Below, one piece after another: positions 24,398 through 33,919 of a stretch of 64,000 bases of DNA. A program made the translations under genes and the position numbers. The notes under the pieces are model-generated. The model saw nothing but the letters and a program-made list of their open reading frames with translations. It was not told the origin of the DNA and ran no database searches. The stretch's first letter is position 1; each line of letters begins with the position of its first letter. The stretch lies in the NCBI GenBank assembly GCA_017308255.1, contig JAFKFN010000002.1, positions 1-64,000 on the forward strand, given 5' to 3'. Source of the DNA: Altererythrobacter sp. (GTDB lineage Bacteria > Pseudomonadota > Alphaproteobacteria > Sphingomonadales > Sphingomonadaceae).

Positions 24398-25795
24398 ATG
24401 ATCTCGGAAAAAGTACCCGACGTGGCTAAGAACTGGACCCCCGACAGCTGGAAACAGCACGAAGCGAAGCACTTGCCGGCTTATGATGACGCGGCGGCGC
24501 TTGCCGCGACGGAAGCCTCGCTCGGCAACTTTCCGCCGCTGGTCTTCGCGGGCGAGGCGCGCGCGCTGAAGGATTCGCTGGCCGAAGTGGCCGCCGGCCG
24601 CCAGTTCCTGCTCCAGGGCGGGGACTGTGCCGAAAGCTTCGCGGAGTTCCACCCGAACAACATCCGGGACACCTTCCGCGTGCTGTTGCAGATGGCGGTG
24701 GTGCTGACCTTCGCCAGCAAGCTGCCGGTGGTGAAGGTGGGCCGCATGGCCGGCCAGTTCGCCAAGCCGCGCAGCTCGCCCACTGAAACCGTGGGCGACG
24801 TCACCCTGCCGAGCTATCTGGGCGATAACGTCAACGGCATCGATTTCACCGCCGAGGCGCGCCGCAACGATCCGCAGCGGATGATCCGCGCCTACAGCCA
24901 GGCGGCGGCCACGCTCAACCTGCTGCGCGCCTTCGCCGGCGGCGGCTATGCCAACTTGCGCCAGGTCCATCAGTGGACGCTCGATTTCATGGGCCGTTCG
25001 CCCTGGGCCGATCGCTTCAAGGACGTGGCCGACCGGATCGGTGAGGCGCTGGACTTCATGGAAGCCTGCGGCCTCGCGCCCGAGACGGTGCCGCAGCTGA
25101 AGACGACCAACTTCTACACCAGCCATGAAGCGCTGCTGCTGCCTTACGAACAGGCGCTGACGCGGCAGGATTCGCTCACCGGCCAGTGGTACGATACCAG
25201 CGCGCACTTCCTGTGGATCGGCGATCGCACGCGCTTCTCCGGCAGCGCGCATGTCGAGTTCCTGAGGGGCGTGGGCAATCCGATCGGCATGAAATGCGGC
25301 CCGAGCCTGGAGCCGGACGCACTGCTCGCGCTGCTCGACACGCTCAATCCCGCGCGCGAGCCGGGGCGGATCACGCTGATCAGCCGCTTCGGGCATGACA
25401 AGGTCGAAGCCGGCCTGCCGCGCCTGGTGCGCGCCGTGAAGCGCGAAGGGCACCCGGTGGTGTGGAGTTGCGATCCGATGCACGGCAACGTCATCAAGGC
25501 GGACAGCGGCTACAAGACCCGCCCGTTCGATCGCATCCTGTCGGAAGTGAAGGGCTTCTTCGCGGTTCATCGCGCCGAAGGTACCCATGCCGGCGGCATC
25601 CACGTGGAGATGACCGGGCAGGACGTCACCGAATGCACCGGCGGCGCGGTGGCGATCACCGATGAAGGGCTGGCCGATCGCTATCACACCCATTGCGATC
25701 CCCGGCTCAACGCGGCGCAGTCGCTGGAACTCGCGTTCCTGCTGGCGGAGATGCTCAACCTCGAGATGACGGAGCGCCATCGGCACGCCGCTTGA
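24398..25795 (+). CDS. 3-deoxy-7-phosphoheptulonate (DAHP) synthase, class II
   Basis: 465-residue enzyme condensing phosphoenolpyruvate and erythrose-4-phosphate, the first step of the shikimate pathway. It is the plant-type class II form: '[14 protein letters not shown]', '[17 protein letters not shown]', '[14 protein letters not shown]' and '[15 protein letters not shown]' are characteristic blocks, with Cys in GGDC as a metal ligand. Length is normal for the class. It stands 84 bp after the M16 peptidase gene and is probably transcribed separately. Confidence 0.96.
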   Translation: MISEKVPDVAKNWTPDSWKQHEAKHLPAYDDAAALAATEASLGNFPPLVFAGEARALKDSLAEVAAGRQFLLQGGDCAESFAEFHPNNIRDTFRVLLQMAVVLTFASKLPVVKVGRMAGQFAKPRSSPTETVGDVTLPSYLGDNVNGIDFTAEARRNDPQRMIRAYSQAAATLNLLRAFAGGGYANLRQVHQWTLDFMGRSPWADRFKDVADRIGEALDFMEACGLAPETVPQLKTTNFYTSHEALLLPYEQALTRQDSLTGQWYDTSAHFLWIGDRTRFSGSAHVEFLRGVGNPIGMKCGPSLEPDALLALLDTLNPAREPGRITLISRFGHDKVEAGLPRLVRAVKREGHPVVWSCDPMHGNVIKADSGYKTRPFDRILSEVKGFFAVHRAEGTHAGGIHVEMTGQDVTECTGGAVAITDEGLADRYHTHCDPRLNAAQSLELAFLLAEMLNLEMTERHRHAA

Positions 25796-25871
25796 AGGGC
25801 GCTACTGCGTTTTTTGGCGCGTGCCGGAAGGGTTGATTTAACTCCCTCACCCCTATGCCGTTCTCGGCAAT

Positions 25872-27707
25872 ATGGGGATGGCAAGGGGCGTGGTCGGACT
25901 GGCGCACATGCGCGGCCCGCTGGTGGCGGGGTTTATGTGGGGCGCTTTCGCGCTTGCATCCGTGCACCTGCGCGACACGCATGGCGTGTTCCTCCTCGTC
26001 TGGCTGCCGAGCGCGGTGGCCGTGGCCAGTCTCTACGTCACGCCCGAGAAGCGCTGGCCGCCCCTGCTGGCGGCGCTGGCCGTGGCCCAGTTCACCACGT
26101 TCCTGCTGGTAGACTTGTCCGCCCTGGCTTCGCTGGCGTTCACGGTGGCGGATCAGGTCGAAGCGGTGATTTGCGCCGTGCTGGGCCTTCGCGTGCTGGG
26201 AGGGCGCGGCAAGACACCGCGCAGCTTCGCCCATATCGGCGGGCTCTTCGCCGCGGCGCTGCTCGGCTGCATGGCCGGTGCGCTGATCGCGCTGCCGTTC
26301 CGCGGGGAACCGAGCTTCGCCGAGCTGGCCTGGTGGTTCCTCGCCAGCGTGCTCGGCGTGCTGGCGGCGACGCCGATCCTCCTCCGCGCGCGCCAGTGGC
26401 TCGGCTTCGGCGATCAGACCGTGCGCTTCATGCAGGACAATCCCCAGCGCGGCTTCCCGCTCACCGTCGCGGCGATGTTCGCCCTCGGCGTCGGGGTGCT
26501 GGAAAGCCCGGCGGCGGGCCTGCTGCCGGTCCTGTTCGTGGCGATCGTTTTCGCCGTGATCCGTTTCGGCCAGCTCGCCGCCGCCTGCGCCGTGCTCGCC
26601 TATGCCGCGGCGGGGGCCTTGGTCAGCTTCTATCGGGGCAATGCGGCGCCGATCCTGGCTGCCGATCCCGCCATCGCCGGCCTGGTGCTGCAGGCGCTGA
26701 TGCTGCTCATGCTGGCCACCGCGCTGCCGATCGCCGCCATGCTGCTGACGCGCGAGCGGCTTGCCCAGCAGCTTCGCGCCCAGAACGCGCAGCTGCACGA
26801 TAATCTCACCATGCTCAATCTGGCCGAACAGCTCGCCGGGCTGGGGCGCTGGCGGCTCGATCTGGCGACCGGCCAGCAGGAATGGTCGCCCCAGATGCTG
26901 GCGCTGAACGGGCTGCCGCGCGATCTGGCGCCCGATCCCGGCAATATCAGCGAGCTGCTGCCCGATGGCGGCGAACGCCTGTTCAGCGAACTCGCGGCGC
27001 ATCGCGATGATCGGCGGCCCTATTGCTTCGAATACTCCACCGCATTGCCGACCGGCGAGGAACGCACGCTGCGTATCCACGTCACCAACGAATTCGATCC
27101 AACGGGAGAGCGCCAGGCGCTGTTCGCCGTGGCCATGGACGTGACCGAGCAGGTCCTGCGGGAAACGGCCTTGCGCAAGGCGCGCGAGCAGGCGGTCGCG
27201 CTGGCGGCAGAGGCGCAGAAGCTGGCGCTGACCGATCCGCTGACCGGGATCGCCAACCGGCGCGCCACGCTCGATTGGCTCGGCCGGCTGGTGCGTGCGT
27301 CAGGGCAAGTGGGCGAACCGCTGGCCCTGCTGATGTTCGACATCGATTATTTCAAGCGCATCAACGATTGCTTCGGCCATCAGACGGGTGACGAAGTGCT
27401 CGAACGCGTGGCCAAGCTCGCCCGGGCGCAAGTCCGCTCAGACGATCTGGTGGGGCGCATCGGCGGGGAGGAATTCGTCTGCATCCTTCCCGGACTGGAC
27501 GCGCATGCGGCCCGCGCGCTGGCCGAGCGGCTGTGCCGGGCGATCGCCGAAGGCAGCGAGCAAGGCGGCCTGCCGCGCATCACCGTCAGCGTGGGGCTGG
27601 CCCTGGCCCGGCCGGGAGATACGCCGGAATCGCTTCTCGCCCGGGCCGATGCCGCGCTTTACGAAGCCAAGGATGGCGGCCGCAACCAGGTCCGCCGCGC
27701 GGCCTGA
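25872..27707 (+). CDS. MASE1-GGDEF diguanylate cyclase
   Basis: 611-residue membrane sensor. An N-terminal multi-pass MASE1-like domain (about 1-290) is followed by a PAS-like region (about 310-435, 'GRWRLDLATGQQEWSPQMLAL') and a GGDEF domain (about 440-611). The catalytic motif is GGEEF near residue 531, and the substrate helix 'FDIDYFKRINDCFGHQTGDE' is intact. An inhibitory I-site RSDD (RxxD) stands five residues before GGEEF, so product feedback by c-di-GMP is likely. No EAL domain is present. Confidence 0.93.
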   Translation: MGMARGVVGLAHMRGPLVAGFMWGAFALASVHLRDTHGVFLLVWLPSAVAVASLYVTPEKRWPPLLAALAVAQFTTFLLVDLSALASLAFTVADQVEAVICAVLGLRVLGGRGKTPRSFAHIGGLFAAALLGCMAGALIALPFRGEPSFAELAWWFLASVLGVLAATPILLRARQWLGFGDQTVRFMQDNPQRGFPLTVAAMFALGVGVLESPAAGLLPVLFVAIVFAVIRFGQLAAACAVLAYAAAGALVSFYRGNAAPILAADPAIAGLVLQALMLLMLATALPIAAMLLTRERLAQQLRAQNAQLHDNLTMLNLAEQLAGLGRWRLDLATGQQEWSPQMLALNGLPRDLAPDPGNISELLPDGGERLFSELAAHRDDRRPYCFEYSTALPTGEERTLRIHVTNEFDPTGERQALFAVAMDVTEQVLRETALRKAREQAVALAAEAQKLALTDPLTGIANRRATLDWLGRLVRASGQVGEPLALLMFDIDYFKRINDCFGHQTGDEVLERVAKLARAQVRSDDLVGRIGGEEFVCILPGLDAHAARALAERLCRAIAEGSEQGGLPRITVSVGLALARPGDTPESLLARADAALYEAKDGGRNQVRRAA

Positions 27708-27778
27708 GGGGCAACCCGGGAACAAGGCGGGCCCGCCCGGCTTTCCATCATGACCTTCACTCGCCATAACCGGCGTGC

Positions 27779-29041
27779 ATGGAGGCAAGGGAGGCTGTCT
27801 TGCCCGAAACCCAGCGGCACTGGCCCAGCGCCGCGCCGACGTCCATCGCCGAACGCTATGCGGCCACCCGGCGGCTGAGCGAAGCGCTCGTCGCGCCGCT
27901 GAGCGAGGCCGATGCCACGCTGCAATCGATGCCCGACGCCTCGCCGGCGAAGTGGCACCTGGCGCATACCACCTGGTTCTTCGAAACGTTCCTGCTGCGC
28001 GATCGTGTGCCGGGCTATCGGCTCTATGACGAACACTGGCCGTTCCTGTTCAATTCCTATTACGAGGCCGAGGGCGAACGCATCGCACGCGCCCGGCGCG
28101 GGATGCTTTCGCGCCCCACGCTGGCCCAGGTCCTCGGCTGGCGCGCCCATGTGGACGATGCGGTGCAGGCCCTGCTCGGCGATCCGGCGCATGAGGCGCT
28201 GATCCGGCTCGGCATCGCGCACGAGCAGCAGCACCAGGAACTGCTGCTGACCGATATCAAGCATGCGCTGTTCCAGAACCCGCTGGGACCGGCGATGTGG
28301 CCGCCAGGCACAGGTGCGGGGCCGCGCGCGGCGCGGGCCGAGCCGCAGTGGCACGAACATCCCGGCGGCATCGCGCTGGTCGGGCATCGCGGCGATCATT
28401 TCGCGTTCGACAACGAAGGCCCCGCCCATCGCGTGCTGCTGGAGCCTTTCGCGCTCTCCGCGCGGCTGGTGACCAATCGCGAATGGCAGCAATTCATCGA
28501 CGATGGCGGCTATCGCACCGCTTCGCTGTGGCTGTCTGACGGGTGGGACTGGGTCCGGCGCGAAGGCATCGGCGCACCGCTTTACTGGCGCGCGGACGCC
28601 CAGTTCACCCATTGCGGCTGGCAGGCGCGCGATCCCGAGGCGCCGGTGTGCCACGTCTCCTATTACGAGGCGGATGCCTTCGCCGCCTGGGCCGGGGCGC
28701 GCCTGCCGACCGAATTCGAATGGGAAGCGATCGGGCAGGGGCATGATGCCACAGGCGGCAACCAGCTCGACGAAGCCGGCCCGCCGCTGCCCCGGGGTGC
28801 CGCCGGCCTGTTCGGCGATTGCTGGCAGTTCACCCGTTCGGCTTACCTGCCTTATCCCCGCTTCCGCCCGGCCGATGGCGCGGTGGGCGAATACAATGGG
28901 AAGTTCATGGCCGGGCAATGGGTGCTCAAAGGCGCCAGCTGCGCCACGGTGCGCGGCCATTCCCGGGCCAGCTATCGCAACTTCTTCTATGCGCGCCAGC
29001 GGTGGCAATTCACCGGCGTCCGGCTGGCGAGGGACGTGTGA
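27779..29041 (+). CDS. egtB: Ergothioneine biosynthesis protein EgtB (sulfoxide synthase)
   Basis: 420-residue non-haem iron enzyme that forms the C-S bond on hercynine. The iron ligands are visible as His in 'WHLAHTTWFFETFLL' and the HxxxH in 'IAHEQQHQELLLTDI' (DinB-like domain, 1-160). The C-terminal FGE-sulfatase domain contains 'FDNEGPAHRVLLEPF' and ends 'SYRNFFYARQRWQFTGVRL'. The ATG at 27779 is used; an in-frame TTG at 27800 preceded by AAGGGAGG could be the true start. The stop overlaps the egtD start (GTGA). No egtA, egtC or egtE is present, as is common outside actinobacteria. Confidence 0.94.
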   Translation: MEAREAVLPETQRHWPSAAPTSIAERYAATRRLSEALVAPLSEADATLQSMPDASPAKWHLAHTTWFFETFLLRDRVPGYRLYDEHWPFLFNSYYEAEGERIARARRGMLSRPTLAQVLGWRAHVDDAVQALLGDPAHEALIRLGIAHEQQHQELLLTDIKHALFQNPLGPAMWPPGTGAGPRAARAEPQWHEHPGGIALVGHRGDHFAFDNEGPAHRVLLEPFALSARLVTNREWQQFIDDGGYRTASLWLSDGWDWVRREGIGAPLYWRADAQFTHCGWQARDPEAPVCHVSYYEADAFAAWAGARLPTEFEWEAIGQGHDATGGNQLDEAGPPLPRGAAGLFGDCWQFTRSAYLPYPRFRPADGAVGEYNGKFMAGQWVLKGASCATVRGHSRASYRNFFYARQRWQFTGVRLARDV

Positions 29042-30018
29042 GGCGCGGTCTCGAACTGGTCGAGCTGGACAGGCACGGCGTCAACACCGCCTTTCGCGCC
29101 GATGTGCTCGAAGGGCTGGCGCAGGTCCCCAAGGCCATTCCCGCGCGCTGGCTCTATGACGAAGCCGGCTCCGCGCTGTTTGAACGGATCACCCAGCTTC
29201 CGGAATACTATCCCACGCGCGCCGAGACCGAGATCCTCGGCGCTCAGTGCGAGGCGTTCCGCCGCCTGATCCCGCCCGGCCGCGCGGTGGTGGAATTCGG
29301 CTCCGGCTCTTCGGTCAAGACTCCGCTGCTGCTCGGCTGCATTTCCCCCGCGGCTTACGTGCCGCTCGACATATCGGGCGATTTCCTGCGGGCGGCGGCG
29401 GCGGACCTGGCGGGGAAGTTCCCCGGCCTGCCGGTGCACCCGGTGGAAGCCGATTTCACCAAGCCGGTGCGCCTGCCGCACGAGGTGGAGGTTTTGCCCA
29501 AGCTCGGGTTCTTCCCCGGTTCGACCATCGGCAACATGGTCGCCCGCACGGCGGTCGATCTATTGCGCTCGATGCGGGCCACGCTCGGCGGGGATTCGCT
29601 GCTGCTGATCGGGATGGACCTGATCAAGGACCGCGCGCTGCTGGAAGCCGCCTATGACGATGCAGAAGGCGTCACCGCCGCTTTCAACCTCAACCTAGCC
29701 CGGCGCATCAACCGCGAGCTGGCCGGGACGATCCCGCTCGACAAGCTGCGCCATGTGGCGCGGTGGAACGACACTTACGCCCGGATCGAGATGCACCTGG
29801 AGGCGACCGAGCCGATCGCCTTCACCGTCGACGGCCGCCGCTTCGCGCTGGCGAAGGGTGAGACGATCCACACCGAAAACAGCCACAAGTTCGATCGCCG
29901 CAGCCAGTACACCCTGCTGCTCGCCGGCGGGTGGACGCCCGTTGAACGCTGGCTGGATTCGGAACAGCGGTTCTCGCTCATCCTCGCCGAAGCCACCCGG
30001 CCCAGGAACGCGCCATGA
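29038..30018 (+). CDS. egtD: L-histidine N-alpha-methyltransferase EgtD
   Basis: 326-residue SAM-dependent enzyme that trimethylates histidine to hercynine. Blocks seen: 'ELPEYYPTRAETEIL'-like (QLPEYYPTRAETEIL), the SAM motif 'EFGSGSSVKTPLLL', 'YVPLDISGDFL', 'FFPGSTIGNM' and the C-terminal 'IHTENSHKF'. Start is the GTG at 29038-29040, overlapping the egtB stop; a start further upstream would run through egtB. It is coupled to egtB upstream and DUF5996 downstream. Confidence 0.95.
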   Translation: MRRGLELVELDRHGVNTAFRADVLEGLAQVPKAIPARWLYDEAGSALFERITQLPEYYPTRAETEILGAQCEAFRRLIPPGRAVVEFGSGSSVKTPLLLGCISPAAYVPLDISGDFLRAAAADLAGKFPGLPVHPVEADFTKPVRLPHEVEVLPKLGFFPGSTIGNMVARTAVDLLRSMRATLGGDSLLLIGMDLIKDRALLEAAYDDAEGVTAAFNLNLARRINRELAGTIPLDKLRHVARWNDTYARIEMHLEATEPIAFTVDGRRFALAKGETIHTENSHKFDRRSQYTLLLAGGWTPVERWLDSEQRFSLILAEATRPRNAP

Positions 30019-30950
30019 CCCCGTGGCCGAAGCTGGATTACGCGGCTGACAAGGGAACGATCGAGACGCTGCATCTGCTGCTGCAACTGATCGGCAAGCT
30101 GCCGCTGCGGCTGCATCCGTGGCTCAACCACGGCTGGCACGTGGCGTTGAGGATCACGGCGCGGGGGGCGCAGACCCGCAGCATGCCGGCGAGCGGGCGT
30201 TCTTTCGCGGTCGAGCTGGATTTCCTCGACGGCGCGATCGTCGTCACTTGCGACCGTGATCCGCGCGCCGTGCTGCCCGTGGCGGGAAAGACGATCGCTG
30301 ATGTCCACGGAGAGCTTTCCGCTCTCCTGGCCGGGCTGGGCCTGCCGGCGCCGCTGCACGGCGCGCCGAACGAGATTCCCGATCCCGTCCCTTTCGCCCG
30401 GGATCGCCGCGCGCGCGAATGGAATGCCGATGCCGCGCGCCGGCTGCACGGCGCGTTCCTGCGGGCGGACCGGGCTTTCACAGAGTTCCGCTCGCTCTAT
30501 TGCGGCAAGGCTTCGCCCAGCCAGCTGTTCTGGGGCAGCCTGGACCTGGCGGTCACGCGCTTTTCGGGCCGCCGGGCGCCGGTACATCCGGGCGGCGTTC
30601 CCCACCTGCCCGATGCGGTGACTCGCGAAGCCTATAGCCACGAGGTGATCAGCGCGGGGTTCTGGCCGGGGGGCGGCGGGTTCGATGAAGCGGCGTTCTA
30701 TGCCTACACTTATTCCACGCCCGAAGCCTTCCGTGAGCAGAAGGTCGAGCCGCCAGCGGCCTTCTGGCACCTTGATCTCGGGGAATTCATCCTGCCTTAT
30801 CGGGCCGTGAGCGAGGCGGCCGATCCGCAGGCCGAATTGCAGCGCTTCCTCCATTCCACATACGATGCCGGCGCGGCGCTGCTGCAATGGCCCGGCGGGC
30901 TCACCATCGCGCCCCCGCCGGTCTTCGGCCACCCGCCCGATTCCGCATAA
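30015..30950 (+). CDS. DUF5996 family protein
   Basis: 311-residue cytoplasmic protein beginning 'WPKLDYAADKGTIETLHLLLQLIGKL', which I recognise as DUF5996; other blocks are 'WLNHGWHVALRITARG' and the C-terminal 'FWHLDLGEFILPYRAV'. Function unknown. Its ATG overlaps the egtD stop by four bases, so it is third in a coupled egtB-egtD-DUF5996 operon, suggesting a role near ergothioneine production, use or stress response (inference). Confidence 0.82.
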   Translation: MTPWPKLDYAADKGTIETLHLLLQLIGKLPLRLHPWLNHGWHVALRITARGAQTRSMPASGRSFAVELDFLDGAIVVTCDRDPRAVLPVAGKTIADVHGELSALLAGLGLPAPLHGAPNEIPDPVPFARDRRAREWNADAARRLHGAFLRADRAFTEFRSLYCGKASPSQLFWGSLDLAVTRFSGRRAPVHPGGVPHLPDAVTREAYSHEVISAGFWPGGGGFDEAAFYAYTYSTPEAFREQKVEPPAAFWHLDLGEFILPYRAVSEAADPQAELQRFLHSTYDAGAALLQWPGGLTIAPPPVFGHPPDSA

Positions 30951-30994
30951 CGCCCACGTCGCAAAGCGCCCTGCCGATGGCTATATAAGCCGCC

Positions 30995-31669
30995 ATGGAC
31001 TTCGCCCCCGTCTGGGATCAACTGGTGCAGAGCATTCATGCGCTGCCGAAATCCGGGCTGCTGATCGCCGCTGTCGGCGCGATGCTGCTCGGCATCGTGG
31101 GCTCGTTGCTGGTCCGCCCCCTGCCGGCGCTGGGCAAGCTCCTGCGCGCGGCGAGCACGCTGGGCCTTATGGGCGTGCTCCTGCTGGTGGTGCTCCAGCT
31201 CTCGCGGATGGACCCGCGCTTCGAACTCGCCGTGCCCGAGATCGGCTTGCCCCAGCAAGTGGTGGAAGGCGGGGAGACCCGCGTTCCGCTGGCGGGCGAC
31301 GGGCATTTCTGGCTGCGCGCGCTGGTCAATGGGCGGCCGGTGAACTTCCTTGTCGATACCGGCGCCACGCTCACCGCCGTCTCGGCGGAAACCGCCGCCG
31401 CCACCGGGCTGGAGCCGCGCAACGTCGCCCTGCCGGTGCGGATGCAGACGGCCAACGGCTCCGTCGCCGCCCATCTGACCACGATTGAAGAGCTGCGCTT
31501 CGGCAACGTGGCCGCGCGCGGGCTCGACGCGGTGATCGCGCCCAATCTCGGCCCTACCAACGTGCTCGGCATGAACTTCCTTTCGCGCCTTGCTTCCTGG
31601 CGGGTGGAGGGGAACACGATGATCCTCGTGCCCCATCACCCGCAGGCGGAACTGGCTGCCGGCAGCTAG
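30995..31669 (+). CDS. Retropepsin-like aspartic protease, membrane-anchored
   Basis: 224 residues. Two N-terminal membrane helices (about 15-35 and 45-65, 'LMGVLLLVVLQLS') are followed by a retroviral-type aspartic protease domain with the catalytic motif 'FLVDTGATLTAVS' (DTGA) at about 118-130 and the flap/second strand region 'NVLGMNFLSRL'. This matches the TIGR02281-type clan AA proteins of alphaproteobacteria, predicted to face the periplasm. It stands alone between DUF5996 and the Amj-like gene. Confidence 0.88.
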   Translation: MDFAPVWDQLVQSIHALPKSGLLIAAVGAMLLGIVGSLLVRPLPALGKLLRAASTLGLMGVLLLVVLQLSRMDPRFELAVPEIGLPQQVVEGGETRVPLAGDGHFWLRALVNGRPVNFLVDTGATLTAVSAETAAATGLEPRNVALPVRMQTANGSVAAHLTTIEELRFGNVAARGLDAVIAPNLGPTNVLGMNFLSRLASWRVEGNTMILVPHHPQAELAAGS

Positions 31670-31792
31670 GCCGATTGCCGTGATGTTGTAAAACGCCCTG
31701 CAATCGAGCAGCGCGAAGTCCGGCTTAATCCTTTCCACCGCGCAGCAAGCGCCGCTTCTGGCGGGCGGGGGAGGGGGATAATAAGATGGCGC

Positions 31793-32602
31793 ATGCACTT
31801 CGACGCCCAGTTGCTCGTCATCTGCCTGCTCACCGCGGCGATCAACCTGATCGGGACGCTGGCCTATGCCGCGCGCATCGCCGGGGTGCGCACGCGGCGC
31901 ATCGCGATGAGCTTCGCGCTGTTCAACATCCTGGTGCTGGTCTCGCGCACGTCGAACGGCTTCCTCGGGCCGTTCCTGGCCAAGCGGATCGAGACCCAGC
32001 TTTCCGCCGGCGGCGGAGAGGCGCTGCTGGGCGATTTCCGGCTGGTCTTGCTTTCCGCCTCCCTCGCGGTGGCGCTGGGCGTGTTGCTGGTGCCGACCGG
32101 GCAGCGCCTGTTCGCGCGGGCGATCGGCTATTTCCAGCACACCCGCTCTACCGGCCGGATGCTGCTGCGCACCGCGAGCCCTGCCGGCTTGAGAACGATC
32201 CGGCAGGCCTTCGCGCTGCCTCGAACCGACCAATTGCGAGAATTGGCCCGGCCGCGCGGTGTCGGCTGGGGCGTGCTGCTGGCGAATTGCATCGCACAGG
32301 CGCTGATCACCGTGGGCGTGCTCGCCTCGCTCTATGCCGGTTATCTCAATCCCGAATACCGCGTCACCGCGTCCCAGCTTTCGGCAGTGGTCAACGGCTT
32401 CGCCACCATCCTGCTGTTCGCGCTGATCGACCCGCAGCTTTCGGTGATGACCGATGACGTGGTGGAAGGCCGCGTGAGCGAGCCGCTGTTCCGCCGCACG
32501 ATCGTATGGATTTCGCTGAGCCGCCTGGCCGGCACTTTCCTGGCCCAAGCCCTGCTGCTGCCCGGGGCGGCGGCCGTGGCGTGGATCGCCAATTATGTGT
32601 GA
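31793..32602 (+). CDS. Amj-family lipid II flippase-like membrane protein
   Basis: 269 residues with about six membrane segments. The N-terminus is strongly Amj-like: 'AAINLIGTLAYAARIAGVRTRRIAMSFALFNILVLVSR' (seen in parts INLIGTLAYAARIAG and FNILVLVSRTSN). Amj is an alternative to MurJ for moving lipid II across the inner membrane in Bacillus; activity of proteobacterial members is presumed. Start at ATG 31793 after a purine-rich GGGGGAGGGGG; an ATG 7 bp upstream is in another frame. It is convergent with a MOP-superfamily flippase, 12 bp apart. Confidence 0.85.
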   Translation: MHFDAQLLVICLLTAAINLIGTLAYAARIAGVRTRRIAMSFALFNILVLVSRTSNGFLGPFLAKRIETQLSAGGGEALLGDFRLVLLSASLAVALGVLLVPTGQRLFARAIGYFQHTRSTGRMLLRTASPAGLRTIRQAFALPRTDQLRELARPRGVGWGVLLANCIAQALITVGVLASLYAGYLNPEYRVTASQLSAVVNGFATILLFALIDPQLSVMTDDVVEGRVSEPLFRRTIVWISLSRLAGTFLAQALLLPGAAAVAWIANYV

Positions 32603-32614
32603 GCCAGGCTGTCT

Positions 32615-33841
32615 CTAACGCCGCTCGCGATTGGCGAGGGCCAGCGCGGTGACGGTCAGTAGGCTGGCGACAAGCACTGCCCCGGCGGCCCCGGCTGCTC
32701 CCGCGCGGGGAACGACGAAGGGCAGCGATGCCACCGCCAGCAGGGTGGGCACCGCGCGCAGCAGGAAATTGCGCAGCGCATGCCCGCGCGAGACCAGCAG
32801 TGCCTCCAGCGAGGCGCCGCCAAGCTCTATCGCGGCGGCGGCGGAAAGCAGGATCATCGGCCCGTAAGCCGGGGCATATTCGCGCCCGGCAATGGCCAGG
32901 ATCAGCCAGTGCCCGCCCAGCACTGCCAGCACGATTACGATCAGGCCGGTGAGCACGGCGATCCCGCCGATCCGCACGGCGATGTGGCGCGCCGCCGCCG
33001 GATCGCGCACCAGTTCCGGATAAGTCGCGCGCAACAGCGCCTGCGCCAGCTTGAGCAAGCCTTCGCCAAGCTGCGCCGCCACGCGATAGATGCCCGCCAG
33101 CGCCGGCCCGCCGATCGCGCCGACGAGCAGGATCAGAATCTGCCGCGAGGCGATCAGCAGCATCCCCGAAAGCCCCGTGCCCCAGACGAAGGCCCAGGCC
33201 CCCCGTTCCCGCCGGGGCAGGCGCCTCAGGCTGATCAGACGCGGATCGAGCGGCTGCTGTCGCAGGGCATAGAGCCAATAGGCGCCCGCCGTCGCTATCT
33301 CGGCCAGAGCCCAGACGAGCATGAACGATACGATGGACGGTGCCACGACCACCACCACCGCCGCCCCGATGATCCGCACCACCGAGGTGACCGAATCCGC
33401 CGCCGCGCCCTGGGCATAGAGATCGCGCAGGCGCAGGATGCCGGTGGGCGTGGAGCGCACCGCCAGCAGGAACACGATCGTCAGCGCGAAAGTCTCGCCG
33501 CGCAGTTCCCTCGGCACCGGCAGCCAATCGCCGGCGAATTCCAGCAGCAGCGCGGCCGCGATGGCGCCCGCCAGCACGGTGAGCAGGTCCAGCGCCAGCG
33601 CGAATCCCACCGCGTCGGGCTTCGTTTCCTCGTTCTGGCCCCAGCGGATCACCGCCTGCCAGGTCTGGAACGAGGCCAGCCCGGTGATCGCCTGGGCGAA
33701 GGTCACGCAGAGGATGAACTGGCCGAACCCATGCAGCCCAAGCGCCCGCGTGGCCATCGCCAGATAGCCCAGGCTGAGCACCGCGTTGATTCCGCGCGCG
33801 CCCATCAGCCAGCCGGTATTCGTCAATGCGCGGCGGATCAT
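32615..33841 (-). CDS. Polysaccharide/lipid flippase, MOP superfamily (Wzx-like)
   Basis: 408 residues with about 12 hydrophobic segments. The opening 'ALTNTGWLMGARGINAVLSLGYLAMATRALG' (parts shown) and 'GFGQFILCVTFAQAITGLASF' are typical of the lipopolysaccharide-repeat flippase (Wzx/RfbX) family. The ATG at 33839-33841 was chosen; a longer in-frame extension is antisense to the VOC gene and lacks hydrophobic segments. No glycosyltransferase is adjacent, so the lipid-linked cargo is unknown. Confidence 0.85.
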   Translation of the reverse strand: MIRRALTNTGWLMGARGINAVLSLGYLAMATRALGLHGFGQFILCVTFAQAITGLASFQTWQAVIRWGQNEETKPDAVGFALALDLLTVLAGAIAAALLLEFAGDWLPVPRELRGETFALTIVFLLAVRSTPTGILRLRDLYAQGAAADSVTSVVRIIGAAVVVVVAPSIVSFMLVWALAEIATAGAYWLYALRQQPLDPRLISLRRLPRRERGAWAFVWGTGLSGMLLIASRQILILLVGAIGGPALAGIYRVAAQLGEGLLKLAQALLRATYPELVRDPAAARHIAVRIGGIAVLTGLIVIVLAVLGGHWLILAIAGREYAPAYGPMILLSAAAAIELGGASLEALLVSRGHALRNFLLRAVPTLLAVASLPFVVPRAGAAGAAGAVLVASLLTVTALALANRERR

Positions 33842-33919
33842 TGCCGCGCCCTTTGGCGCAACAGCGCCGGGATTGCAAAGCCGCTCGCGAGCCGGCAAGC
33901 GCGCACACGGGAGAAAATC

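Noticed and set aside
21347-25786. A 1479-codon open frame on the minus strand across the peptidase and DAHP synthase genes
   Set aside because: It is antisense to two clearly identified proteins, crosses their intergenic gap, has His/Arg/Gln-rich composition without domains and reflects the lack of stops opposite GC-rich codons.
31786-32457. Alternative reading frame beginning 7 bp before the Amj-like gene
   Set aside because: Arg/Ala-rich frame without membrane segments; the overlapping frame encodes the conserved Amj N-terminus.
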